This document shows positions 9,264 to 20,161 of a stretch of DNA of 64,000 bases, in pieces. The notes below the pieces were generated by a model, which ran no database searches, was not told where the DNA came from, and saw only the letters and a program-made list of their open reading frames with translations. Each line of letters starts with the position of its first letter. Position 1 is the stretch's first letter. Where the stretch lies: contig NC_135567.1 in assembly GCF_964340395.1 (NCBI RefSeq), positions 15,316,806-15,380,805 of the forward strand, read 5' to 3'. The stretch is from Glandiceps talaboti. Taxonomy: Eukaryota; Hemichordata; Enteropneusta; Spengelidae. Both the position numbers and the translations under genes were made by a program.

Positions 9264-11916
9264 GTAAGTAACATCAAATGCAGTTAACGGCAATCCCATA
9301 CTCTCTAGTACACCACTATATTGTGTTTATCTAGAATACTGAATCGTTCTCATTTGTGGTTTTCCTCAGATCACAACTTGACAAGAAGTAGTGGTCCGAG
9401 GCTTTACTAAACTTTGTCAATTTTTTCATGTCGCCTGCCCTGGAAATGTGGCAATGATTTTTAAATGCTTGCGTTTCCAGTATTAAGTTCACTATTCAGG
9501 TGCAGTCACCAAAGAAGCTGTTCTTGCAAAAAGCTGGGGGAGCGGGTGTGCATTCTTTTTCGATCTGTAGCAGGAGGGGAGCAAACAAGGAAGAATTGCG
9601 AATGGGAATTCCTGAGTTTGATAACAGTGGGAAGGGAAAATATGGAAATGTGGGGAGGGGTGCATATTGTGTACGTCAAACTGAATTGTTGGTCTAGCCA
9701 TGGATGTATAATAGATCCACGGTATAGCGGACAGTACGTTTTCCTGATGGGAGTGGGTAAATCCTTCACACTGTTGGGTTGGCGGGCAAGTTGAATCTCG
9801 ATGGGAGGGAGGACAGAAAAGTTAAATGTACATCCTCCCCACATATTTTTTTAGGGAGATTCCATTAAATACGTCAAGATTCGTCTGAAAGAACAATAAT
9901 TAATGAAAACCACCACAAATCTGCCCATCAGACTGTTGTTCGGGGACTGACAGAATGTATTTGGATATTTTATGTGTTTTGAACAAAATCGACATTAGTG
10001 TGAATATCATATGGCGGGAACTCAATTAACTGCATGTATATTCAACAACACAAACAGTTATCACATCTAACAATGGAGCATCTGGAGGCCATATTTTACA
10101 GTGTTCACTTTTTAAGGCCATATTGTTCGCAACTCTCCTGCGAAAGACAAATTATGTATGGCCTGAAGTCTAGATTAGTCATGGTCGTTCCTCCACTTTC
10201 TTCAGGTCATGGATCACCTCTATATTAAGATCACGCATCACCTGCATGTTTAGACACACGTGGTCTGAAATATCCACTTTTCGTGTTTTGACGAAATTTT
10301 CTTTATACTGTAAAATTGAAATTGTATTGAATATAATTTTTAGAAAGCTCGCCGTTCTCTAACAATGCCTCACCCACCCCGTGGACCAAGGACGTTGTCA
10401 CTCGCCATGCGCTGTACGTAAGGTGCAGTGATCAGTTCGTAAACACGTGAACCAATGACACGTCTCCCCTGTGTGATCCCGACTAACCACTGAGATATGT
10501 CTCTATCATCATCTCTGCGCTGTGTGTACACTCACGCTGTGATCAGCTCGGTGTCACGTGAACCACCGACACTTTCCTTTCACAACCACAACACGTGGCG
10601 TCCTTGCATAACAATAATATTGTCTATGGTTATGCAATATTCATCTCTATTGTCTATGGCACAACGAAGATGTAGTTGGTGTTCTTTACCCGCCATTATT
10701 CAGTTTCGTCTTTTCGTTGGGCGTCACTCTACGTTGTAGTTTAGCATTGCCTTTCATCATGGGCGACATATAGAATAACAGAACCTTAGAATTTCTGATC
10801 CGCAAATCTTTAGTTTGGGGTGGGGGTTGAACTATTTTCTCATCCGACACAGACAAGTAGGTTTGGGCTGGGTAGGTGGACTATCTCATCCAACAATTTT
10901 TTTTTTACTTTTAATGGAATCTGTTGTATACTCCTCCTAAATACAAACTATTTCTAAAATAGAGAAATGGAAACGTTTCTGAAGCACGCGAGAAAGCTGC
11001 AAAGCAGGGTGGCCTGGGTAGCGCGGATACCATGGTTTCTTTATATTGGGTAGAACCGTTGAAGTGTATGTATAAACCCACAACATAACCTGCCAAGTAT
11101 AGCAACCTAAGTGGCAAAGACGGTGTTAGCATCGAGCTTTCTCTGCAGTTGGTAGAACAACCCCAGTAGTCCACAGCAAGGCAGAAACCTACAACATGTG
11201 GTGGTCCGTGTAGCAAGAACAGTGTTTTTTCTATAGGGAGAACACTGACATTACTTTTATCCCCATTTCAACCTGACAAATGATCAATTTTGATTGGTGG
11301 TCCGCGATTATGTTACTGTATGGTATGCCTTTTCATTGGTCCACGGATAAGCTTCCTTGTATGTGATTGGTCTTATATAATTTAAATGTAGTAGTACCAT
11401 TCTCGCATTTACATATTCATTTATGTGAAGACTTCCTGTCTTAGCTATATAATACTAGTATAGACATTCTATTGTCTATGGTTGTATATAATGATTCCTG
11501 TCACTCATAAGTGTATAGATGCACGTGTTTGTAAAATGTGTATTAACACAATAATATGATAAATGACAATGGTATTGTTACATATGTCCATACCAGACAA
11601 TACCCTTGTTATTTTTACATATTTACTTCCTTAATGAATATTCAAACTAATTGTCCACAAGGACAAAGTGACGAAACGCAAGTTGAATGCCCTGCACATG
11701 TCAGAGTTCATAAATAATTGGGAGTGTCTCATTTATTAATTTGCATATAATTAGCATATCTGCATGTCTGAGCAATAGTGAATGACAATAAACGATTTGA
11801 ATGTCCTCTAATTACGTATTCATATTAATATTTGTACTTGCATTCGCATTTTATTATTTTGTGTTTTGGAGTGTATGTTTATTGACTAATAAGTGCTCAT
11901 TTGTTTACGATTTCAG
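9264..11916. other. Intergenic region upstream of glutamine synthetase
   Basis: Short frames here overlap on both strands, and none looks coding. The glutamine synthetase promoter and at least one untranslated 5' exon probably lie in it, because coding exon 1 is preceded by a splice acceptor (TTTACGATTTCAG, ending 11916). I could not locate that exon or a TATA box with confidence. Confidence 0.4.
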
Positions 11917-11937
11917 CAGTAATCCACGAACACCAAA

Positions 11938-12247
11938 ATGGCTTCCCCGTCACATCCAGCGTATACAAACAAAGAAGTACTTAGTCGGTATCTGCAACTA
12001 CCACAAGGTGGCAGAGTTCAGTGTATGTATATATGGATTGATGGCAGTGGAGAAGGACTTAGATGCAAGACGAGGACTGTGGATTTTGAACCGAAGGCCC
12101 CAGAAGGTAAATAAAACCCCTTTTCATTGTCAAATTTAATTTACTCTTTACCATGATGTCTTTTCATTCATTGTAATCTATCAAAATTAGCTTTGAAACG
12201 CCAGGAAATCTCCTTAGTACCATGTTTATCAATTCTCTCACTTTTAA

Positions 12248-12297
<50 letters not shown>

Positions 12298-13504
12298 GCA
12301 ATTACCTCGCATACCATGTGCGCACACTGAACCTCTACCACAGACAAGGAAGGTCTGTGCCTCATCACATAATTGGACATTGGGTGTTTCATTCAATTCA
12401 ACCTCGTTCAACGATTTACACAGTTTTGATTGAAAACAGTGTAAATCATTGAACGAGGTTGAATGATAACCATATTGCCAAAACGATCACTACTCATCAT
12501 TCACCCACTTTTCTGTAATAATCTACCCCATCCAACGATTTACTTTCACTTAGTATCTATAGTAGTTTTGCCGATAATATGATTTCCACGGTAGTAATAA
12601 AGTGCTATTATATTTTCCAGAACTACCTATTTGGAATTTCGATGGTTCAAGTACAGGACAAGCTGAAGGAAGCAACAGTGACATGTATATTCATCCAATA
12701 GCTATGTTTGACGATCCCTTCAGATTGAAACCTAACAAACTAGTACTCTGTGAGACCTATAAGTACGACAAAAGACCAGCAGGTATGAACACCTTTACCT
12801 AAGGGACCGGGCATAAATTATTGGAGGGGGGTGTTTTACATAAGTTAACATGAAGTATTTATCTATTTATCTATCTAATAAATTTATATGGCGCCAATAT
12901 CCAAAGAAAACAATGTTCAGTGGCGCTTAGAGTTAGAAAGGAGATGAAAAGTATCCAGACATCAAACGAAAAACAGACTGGCATCGTCAAATTAGCACAT
13001 TTATACATAAATTGTAATTTGAATATGCAAATTTAGGTAAATTTGGTAACATTGTTATTCATAGTCAAAAATAGTGTGTACCATGCCTGAAACGCTACAC
13101 CAACCCGGTTCTCTTCGAAGTTCTACAATGGGTGTATTTTTTTGTAAAGTGATACACATTTTATTAGCCATTCCGATGAATTCAAACCATAAACATTTTT
13201 AAACATGTGATTTTGTCATTTCTTACTTATGTCATTTTTTGTATTTTTTTTTGTCTATAGAAACCAACCATCGTCTGTCGTGTAAAAAAGTCATGGATAG
13301 AGCTAAGGCAGAACACCCTTGGTTTGGTATGGAACAAGAATATACACTCTTAAGTCAAGATGGACATCCATTCGGTTGGCCTAAGGGTGGATACCCTGGT
13401 CCACAAGGTATGAAGCAATATCATAATATATAGTTTTGGTAGTGCTGGAACTCTTTCTTGGTTGTAACTCGGAGTTTCACGCATTGTGCGATCATCAGAC
13501 AACC

Positions 13505-13538
<34 letters not shown>

Positions 13539-15656
13539 ATTATTTTCATAGCATTATACAAGTCTAAATTTACATACTTTTCGGTGTGGTAGAATGCCTC
13601 TTTGTGGCAATTCTGAGATCCTTGTATTCCATTTGATAACCCCCCCCCCCCCGGAAAAGTGTTACGTCACCATTGTCGTAAAGACGTCCCTCTTTACAGC
13701 ATGATAACGTGACTTCTTTGCATCAATGCACATAACCTTATACTCTTTTACTGTAATACATGTGTCAGGATTTTCCTAAGGACACCTTGTATGTCCCCTG
13801 TATGGGGCTGCAGAATGACAACTTTTGCAACAATGCTCAAATTATTTTAGAAATTAATTTTGCATGTTCAAAGTTGTTACTCTCCATTCCTAATGAGTAT
13901 TCTATACTCACCTCTGTATAGAGTACATAACCACACCCACCTTGTGCAGAATTTCGCCTCCATACAGTGATAACTGCAATGGATGTCTTGTCCATGAAGT
14001 GAATACTCATGTTTGACTGTAGTTTGTTTGTTGTTTGATTCCTCTAGGTCCATACTACTGTGCTGTTGGAGCAGACAACGTCTATGGTCGTGATATTCTG
14101 GAAGCTCATTACAGAGCATGTCTTTATGCTGGTGTTACAATTAGTGGAACTAATGCAGAAGTTATGCCTGCTCAGGTAAGAAACCCACACTCTACAATCT
14201 ACTGTCAAACGTATTGTCAACTGCTTGTATTGTTATGGTAATTGCAATACATTTGAAGGAAGTTGCGTAATAAGTCTGATATGTCACTTCCGCCTATTAA
14301 GTTCGGATCGATTGCAACTTCATTCTGATAAGTGAGTCAATTAAACTAACGCATTTTATCTCATTTAGTATTCAATTTTTTTTATTAAACGTTGTGAATT
14401 TATTAGGTTTCAATCCCCTTTACAATAGACACAGAAACAAATGTACTAACATAAATATTTATTGAGCGAAGAGTTGCAATGCAGTGCTTTCATGGCAAGT
14501 AATTTCGAATTTATAAAATTGTTTATTTCCATGGAAACATTATCTGGATTTCCCTTCCATGGCATTGTCTAATCCTGTCCTTGTTTTCCACCTACAGTGG
14601 GAATTCCAAGTCGGTCCTTGTGAGGGAATTGAGATGGGAGATCATCTATGGATGGCTAGGTTTTTGCTCCATAGAGTGTGTGAAGATTTCGGTGTTGTAG
14701 CATCACTTGATCCTAAACCAATGCCAGGTGACTGGAATGGAGCTGGTTGTCATACTAACTACAGTACTGAGGCAATGAGAGAAGATGGTGGAATTAAGTA
14801 AGTAATTTCCCTCAAATTCTGGTGTATAAGAAGAACGAATGCCCAAGTTTTTACCAGATTGATACGGAAAGCATTTCCATGGTAACTAGTCAAATTAATA
14901 TTGTGTGTGGTTTTGTATCTAAGAAATGGTGAGACGGTACTTTTCTGTGATCAGTTGTCACTGTGGAACTTGTCATTCTGATGAGGATAGTTGAACAAGA
15001 CAGATCAAAGCTCAATGCTAAAAACCTTTAAACTCCTTGTGCATTATAAATTATGTAAATCATTTGATCTACTGAGCTGATGAATTGTTCATTTTATCGT
15101 GTTTATATATGTTTGCAGATTAGGCCACTTAGGTTAGTTGCATTTTACATGGTACTGATGACCTAAGGTCACTTAGGTTAGTTGCATTTTACATGGTACT
15201 GATGACCTAAGGCCACTTAGGTTAGTTGCATTTTACATGTCAGAATGAAGGGAATCATATTTGAATAAACTCTGATTTCTAAAATTTGATTTTGTTTCAG
15301 ACACATGGAGGAAGCCATTGCTAAGTTATCAAAGTGTCACATGAGACATATCAGGTTATATGATCCTAATGATGGCAAAGACAATGCCCGTCGTCTCACA
15401 GGTCTTCACGAAACATCACATATTTCAGACTTCTCTGCCGGTATTGCCAACCGAGGTGCAAGCATCAGAATCCCACGCCAGGTAAGAGTTATTGATTACT
15501 TGATAGAAATGTTCTCAAGATCCAGAGTTCTCTCTAAGGTAGACCGTAGATCTCATTCAATTTGGAGAAGGATTACATATTAATGTTGTAATTTGCATAA
15601 TTATGTGTTTGATAAGAGTTATTGATCACTTGATAGAAATGTTCTCAAGATCCAGT

Positions 15657-15740
<84 letters not shown>

Positions 15741-15998
15741 CATTAACCTTGAAACTGGATGTACCAAATACTACTAAGTACCTTTAGTATATGTTATTAT
15801 GATGTAAACTTGTTAATTTACATTTCCTGGACAATTTATCGACAGTGTGGCGAGGACGGTAAGGGTTACTTTGAAGATCGTCGCCCCGCATCCAACTGTG
15901 ACCCATACCGTGTAACCGAAGCTATGATAAGAACCACCATCCTAGAAGAATGGGAAGATGACACAGAACCCAACAATGAAGATGAAGATGTAGAGTAG
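11938..15998 (+). CDS. GLUL: Glutamine synthetase (7 coding exons, 379 aa)
   Basis: Joins glutamate and ammonia to glutamine using ATP; cytosolic class-II (eukaryotic) enzyme, decameric in the family. Coding exons: 11938-12106, 12621-12782, 13261-13407, 14048-14175, 14598-14797, 15301-15481 and 15846-15998. All junctions are GT-AG and keep phase (1,1,1,0,2,0), giving 380 codons with the stop, the expected family length. Diagnostic motifs: [14 protein letters not shown] and [11 protein letters not shown] in the N-terminal beta-grasp domain; EQEYTLL (metal-binding glutamates); [31 protein letters not shown] (ATP/substrate loop); FHETSHI-type [23 protein letters not shown]; and [14 protein letters not shown]. 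The start has the family-typical short leader ([15 protein letters not shown]) and no mitochondrial presequence is evident. The C-terminus is an acidic tail ([14 protein letters not shown]). Confidence 0.97.
12242..12298. repeat. (ATT)n microsatellite in intron 1
   Basis: About 19 ATT units between coding exons 1 and 2 of glutamine synthetase. Confidence 0.95.
12396..12464. repeat. Foldback hairpin in intron 1
   Basis: Two 32-bp arms (12396-12427 and 12433-12464) are inverted copies with two mismatches around a 5-nt loop; the arm core is CAACCTCGTTCAA.GATTTACAC. In RNA it would form a long stem within the intron. Confidence 0.85.
12850..12950. repeat. SINE-tail-like fragment in intron 2
   Basis: An ATCT-rich tract followed by AATTTATATGGCGCCAATAT and a second GGCGCTTAGAG. 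This arrangement is common at the 3' ends of short interspersed repeats in marine invertebrates. The assignment is by resemblance only. Confidence 0.3.
15118..15240. repeat. ~52-bp tandem repeat in an intron
   Basis: Two full units and one partial unit of about 52 bp containing CCACTTAGGTTAGTTGCATT and ATGGTACTGATGACCTAAGG, just before the penultimate glutamine synthetase exon. Confidence 0.9.
15659..15735. repeat. (CT)n microsatellite in the last intron
   Basis: About 38 CT units. The pyrimidine run lies about 110 bp before the last exon's acceptor. Confidence 0.95.
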
Positions 15999-17175
15999 AA
16001 TTCAAGAACTGGAGACAATTCTTCTCACATTATACTAGACATGTGGATGATTAATATTCATTTATGCTAATTAAGTATATGTTAATGAGAATTGTTGGAT
16101 TTTGATATATAACTTGCAGACGTGCTTAGTCACCTTGCATCTTTCACTACGTACATAAAACACGAATTACAGCTAATTAATATGCATTTATGTTAATTAA
16201 GTTTATGTTAATGGGATTGCTGGGTTTCAATATTTCATGACAAATCAGAAACATTTGTTCGCCTTGTATCTTGCACTCCATACATAAAACAAGAATTACA
16301 GCTAATTAATATGCATTTATGTTAATTAAGATTATGTTAATGATAATTGCTGGGTTTCAATATTTCATGACAACAACGTTCAGAAACAATTGTGTGCCTT
16401 GTATCTTGCAATGTCTACATAAAGCAAGATGTGTGGCTAATTATGATTTGTTTATGTTAATTAAGTTTATGTTAATGATTTTTGGGGGGTTTCATGTCTC
16501 ATGTCAGTGGCTTAATGAATGTAGAAAAAACATTTTTGTCTTAAATCTGTGCACGGTATACATTATTCAAGATGTTGGCTATTTAATATTCATATATGTT
16601 AATATATGTAGATTGATGTAAATTATGATTTCCCTCTTTCATCACTTGTGATCGATGCAGAATGTTACTTTCATCTTGATGTAACATTATGTCCAAGTAT
16701 TGTTATGTATGTAAAATATGTTAATGAGCATTGTGGTATTCATTGTTTATGTTAATGAGATGTTAATGAGATGCTTAATATTCATTGGCCTCATATCCAT
16801 CAATGTTTGTAGTTCATAGAAATGCTACTAGCAAATGTTAATTTCCAATTATGATACATAAATTACCAAAATCGTTTTGAACTAGATAGCACGAAAATGT
16901 CTCCATATAAATATAAACATTGGTGTAATAGAAATATTTTAAATTTCTGAATTGTAAATTTTTGGTCTTTTCTTTCCGAAAGTTTATATGGCAGTTTGAT
17001 GTTGAAGTATCGTGAAGAAACCAATTTATGTTGTCATGGTAAAAGTATATTTTATAAACGTTATGTGGCGTGTATTGTGTCAGTTATGTGTAATTGCCAA
17101 AATTGTAGGAAAAACAGAAAAAACATTTACTAAGTCTTATTTTGTTTATCAATAAAGTTTCCAAATTAATTTTGA
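15999..17175 (+). other. Glutamine synthetase 3' UTR with ~128-bp tandem repeats
   Basis: From the stop to the AATAAA at 17151 the sequence is non-coding. Between about 16040 and 16600 it holds four to five diverged units of roughly 120-130 bp, each with TTTATGTTAATTAAG.TTATGTTAATG, a GGGTTTCAATATTTCATG block and GCCTTGTATCTTGCA. The repeats are old (substitutions throughout) but keep the TTAAT-rich core. Confidence 0.7.
17151..17156 (+). terminator. Polyadenylation signal AATAAA
   Basis: A canonical AATAAA about 1.15 kb after the glutamine synthetase stop, followed by GTTTCC and a T/G-rich stretch. Other AATAAA-like hexamers in the UTR are weaker. Confidence 0.65.
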
Positions 17176-17264
17176 GTAAATTAATGTTTGGTGCGTTTTT
17201 AGTTTTCATGTTTGCTGTGCATTTGAGACTACGCATAGTTTTGGCGATTCCGGTCCAAAACTGT

Positions 17265-18112
17265 GAGAAATGAGAGTAGTCTTATAATTTAGATATTGCA
17301 TGGTTAATGAATAGGAGGAGTCGTATAATTTAGATATTGCATGGTTAATGAATAGGAGGAGTCGTATAATTTAGATATTGCATGGTTAATGAATGAGAGG
17401 AGTCTTATAATTTAGATATTGCATGGTTAATGAATAGGAGGAGTCGTATAATTTAGATATTGCATGGTTAATGAATGAGAGGAGTCGTATAATTTAGATA
17501 TTGCATGGTTAATGAATGAGAGGAGTCTTATAATTTAGATATTGCATGGTTAATGAATGAGAGGAGTCGTATAATTTAGATATTGCATGGTTAATGAATG
17601 AGAGGAGTCTTATAATTTAGATATTGCATGGTTAATGAATGAGAGGAGTCGTTTAATTTAGATATTGCATGGTTAATGAATGAGAGGAGTCTTATAATTT
17701 AGATATTGCATGGTTAATGAATGAGAGGAGTCGTATAATTTAGATATTGCATGGTTAATGAATGAGAGGAGTCTTATAATTTAGATATTGCATGGTTAAT
17801 GAATGAGAGGAGTCGTATAATTTAGATATTGCATGGTTAATGAATGAGAGGAGTCTTATAATTTAGATATTGCATGGTTAATGAATGAGAGGAGTCGTTT
17901 AATTTAGATATTGCATGGTTAATGAATGAGAGGAGTCTTATAATTTAGATATTGCATGGTTAATGAATGAGAGGAGTCTTATAATTTAGATATTGCATGG
18001 TTAATGAATGAGAGGAGTCGTATAATTTAGATATTGCATGGTTAATGAATGAGAGGAGTCTTATAATTTAGATATTGCATGGTTAATGAATGAGAGTAGT
18101 CATATAATTTAG
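17265..18112. repeat. 41-bp satellite array (about 20 copies)
   Basis: Tandem 41-bp units of the form GGAGTCNTATAATTTAGATATTGCATGGTTAATGAATGAGA (N = G or T). Units differ mainly at N, at GAGA versus AGGA, and TATAA versus TTTAA, in an almost alternating higher-order pattern. The array starts about 100 bp after the glutamine synthetase poly(A) signal. Confidence 0.95.
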
Positions 18113-18462
18113 ATATTGCATCAACATAGTACATAGCGCAGTGGAACACAGGATTGGTGCAATATCTAAACTATAGCCTGATTACACTACCTTCACACCA
18201 ATAAAATGTTTAAATATTTATCATTAAAGATAAGATACCTATGCCCATATAATTAAAAACAGCTAAATAACCCAACCCAAAAATCTAAATCCTACTGAAA
18301 GTGTTTGGAAGATTGCGATTCAAACACACCTGTGTGTGGTCTCAAATTGGCCAATCGGGTTTAAGGATGCGTTCACAAATTAGCAAGTCATTGTGAGCAA
18401 CTGGCCAGTGATTGGCCAATTCCTTTCAACCACCTGACATTTGTGGAACACGTGCAATATCT
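18090..18462. repeat. ~0.37-kb module next to the satellite (copy 1)
   Basis: Starts in a last satellite unit, then runs through ATAGTACATAGCGCAGTGGA to GGAACACGTG. It contains two perfect 10-bp palindromes (ATTGGCCAAT and its mate) and ACTGGCCAGT. It is repeated almost without change at 18938-19303. Confidence 0.9.
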
Positions 18463-18502
18463 AAATTTCATTCATGAAAGAGAGGAGTCGTAATTCATTC
18501 AT

Positions 18503-18937
18503 TCTAAAAATCATTCATTAACCATGCAATATCTAAATTATACGACTCCTCTCATTCATTAACCATGCAATATCTAAATTATACGACTCCTCTCATTCAT
18601 TAACCATGTAATATCTAAATTATACGACTCCTCTCATTCATTAACCATGTAATATCTAAATTATACGACTCCTCTCATTCATTAACCATGCAATATCTAA
18701 AGTCGTATAATTTAGATATTGCATGGTTAATGAATAGCAGGAGTCGTTTAATTTAGATATTGCATGGTTAATGAATGAGAGTAGTCTTATAATTTAGATA
18801 TTGCATGGTTAATGAATGAGAGGAGTCGTTTAATTCAGATATTGCATGGTTAATGAATGAGAGGAGTCGTATAATTTAGATATTGCATGGTTAATGAATA
18901 GCAGGAGTCGTTTAATTTATATATTGTATGCTTAATG
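18503..18937. repeat. Inverted then direct satellite block
   Basis: About five 41-bp units run in reverse orientation (18503-18700), then switch at a palindromic junction near 18700 (CTAAAGTCG) to about six forward units. Orientation switching within the array points to a foldback or replication-slippage origin. Confidence 0.9.
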
Positions 18938-19303
18938 AATGAGAGTAGTCATATAATTTAGATATTGCATCAACATAGTACATAGCGCAGTGGAACACGG
19001 GATTGGTGCAATATCTAAACTATAGCCTGATTACACTACCTTCACACCAATAAAATGTTTAAATATTTATCATTAAAGATAAGATACCTATGCCCATATA
19101 ATTAAAAACAGCTAAATAACCCAACCCAAAAATCTAAATCCTACTGAAAGTGTTTGGAAGATTGCGATTCAAACACACCTGTGTGTGGTCTCAAATTGGC
19201 CAATCGGGTTTAAGGATGCGTTCACAAATTAGCAAGTCATTGTGAGCAACTGGCCAGTGATTGGCCAATTCCTTTCAACCACCTGACATTTGTGGAACAC
19301 GTG
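18938..19303. repeat. ~0.37-kb module (copy 2)
   Basis: Nearly identical to 18090-18462 (one clear change, AGGATTGG to GGGATTGG), so the duplication is very recent or an assembly artefact. Confidence 0.9.
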
Positions 19304-19412
19304 TTTCCTTAAATTTTCTCATTGTGAGGTTTTGTTTGGGTGGGAGCACATGTAGTTGGCACTGTACGTCGCGGTATATGAAGAGATATTAGTCTAGTTT
19401 GGCTTCTCCAGG

Positions 19413-19833
19413 ATGTCAGGAACAGACTGGTGAGTAAAATTGAATCCCTCTGACTTTACATTTTCACGTCGCCTTCTATATTAATGTTTGTTTTTGTCCG
19501 TAAGACTTGAAATCGGCTCTGTGTGCCTCAAAATCATATTATGACATTACCGTAGACAATGCAGTTTCTACACATGAATGACGAATACATTACCAGGTAA
19601 AATCATTTTGAAAAAGCTGTTACAGTCCTGTAAATCTTACAGGAATTAGCCAACAACTAAGTTGATAAAATATATACTCAAACCACAAAATGAAAATGTT
19701 AACAATTATATATTTTGACAAGATTATATAAGTAATGAGATATCACAGACCACATACTTAATTAATTATTTATTCTATTAGGAACAAGGTTGTTTACCAC
19801 AGACACTTGCCATATTTTACAGCGCATTTATAA
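19413..19833 (+). CDS. Candidate two-exon small ORF (22 aa)
   Basis: An ATG at 19413 is followed after 17 nt by a consensus donor (GACTG|GTGAGT at 19429/19430). The acceptor TTATTCTATTAG at 19781 joins in phase to give ...DWNKVVYHRHLPYFTAHL and a TAA at 19831. A further donor-like ACG|GTACGT follows at about 19841. The splice sites are good and the peptide is not low-complexity, but the frame is too short to prove. It could also be the 5' end of a non-coding transcript running toward the convergent 20.2-kb gene. No family recognised. Confidence 0.25.
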
Positions 19834-20161
19834 TGACACACGGTACGTCACTTTATTGTTTGTTATATACTGCCGTTGAAGTTTCAATATATTATATCAT
19901 TACTCAAGAACAATACAGCCATACTATTGCAATAGAGTACTGAAGACAGACAACTACTCTCTGGTTTCTGTGTGTAGTTCATCAGTTAAGGGTTTCTGCT
20001 ATAATGCTGCATTTTGTGGGGGTTTTGTGTGTGCTCCGATGGTATCCGATTGTATCCGATGGTATCCGCAGACTAGACGCCCACTCAGCACTTTCTCAGC
20101 ACTCAGCTACCATTCAAGCAGGAGTCGTTTAGTAGATTACCAACAAGCATCTGAACGTTAA

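Noticed and set aside
9465-9844. Overlapping 65-112-residue frames on both strands
   Set aside because: No splice context, domain or codon signal favours any of them; four overlapping frames in one GC-richer patch look like chance.
17265-18112. CRISPR-like appearance of regularly repeated units
   Set aside because: The units are contiguous 41-mers without unique spacers, in a eukaryotic locus; it is a satellite.
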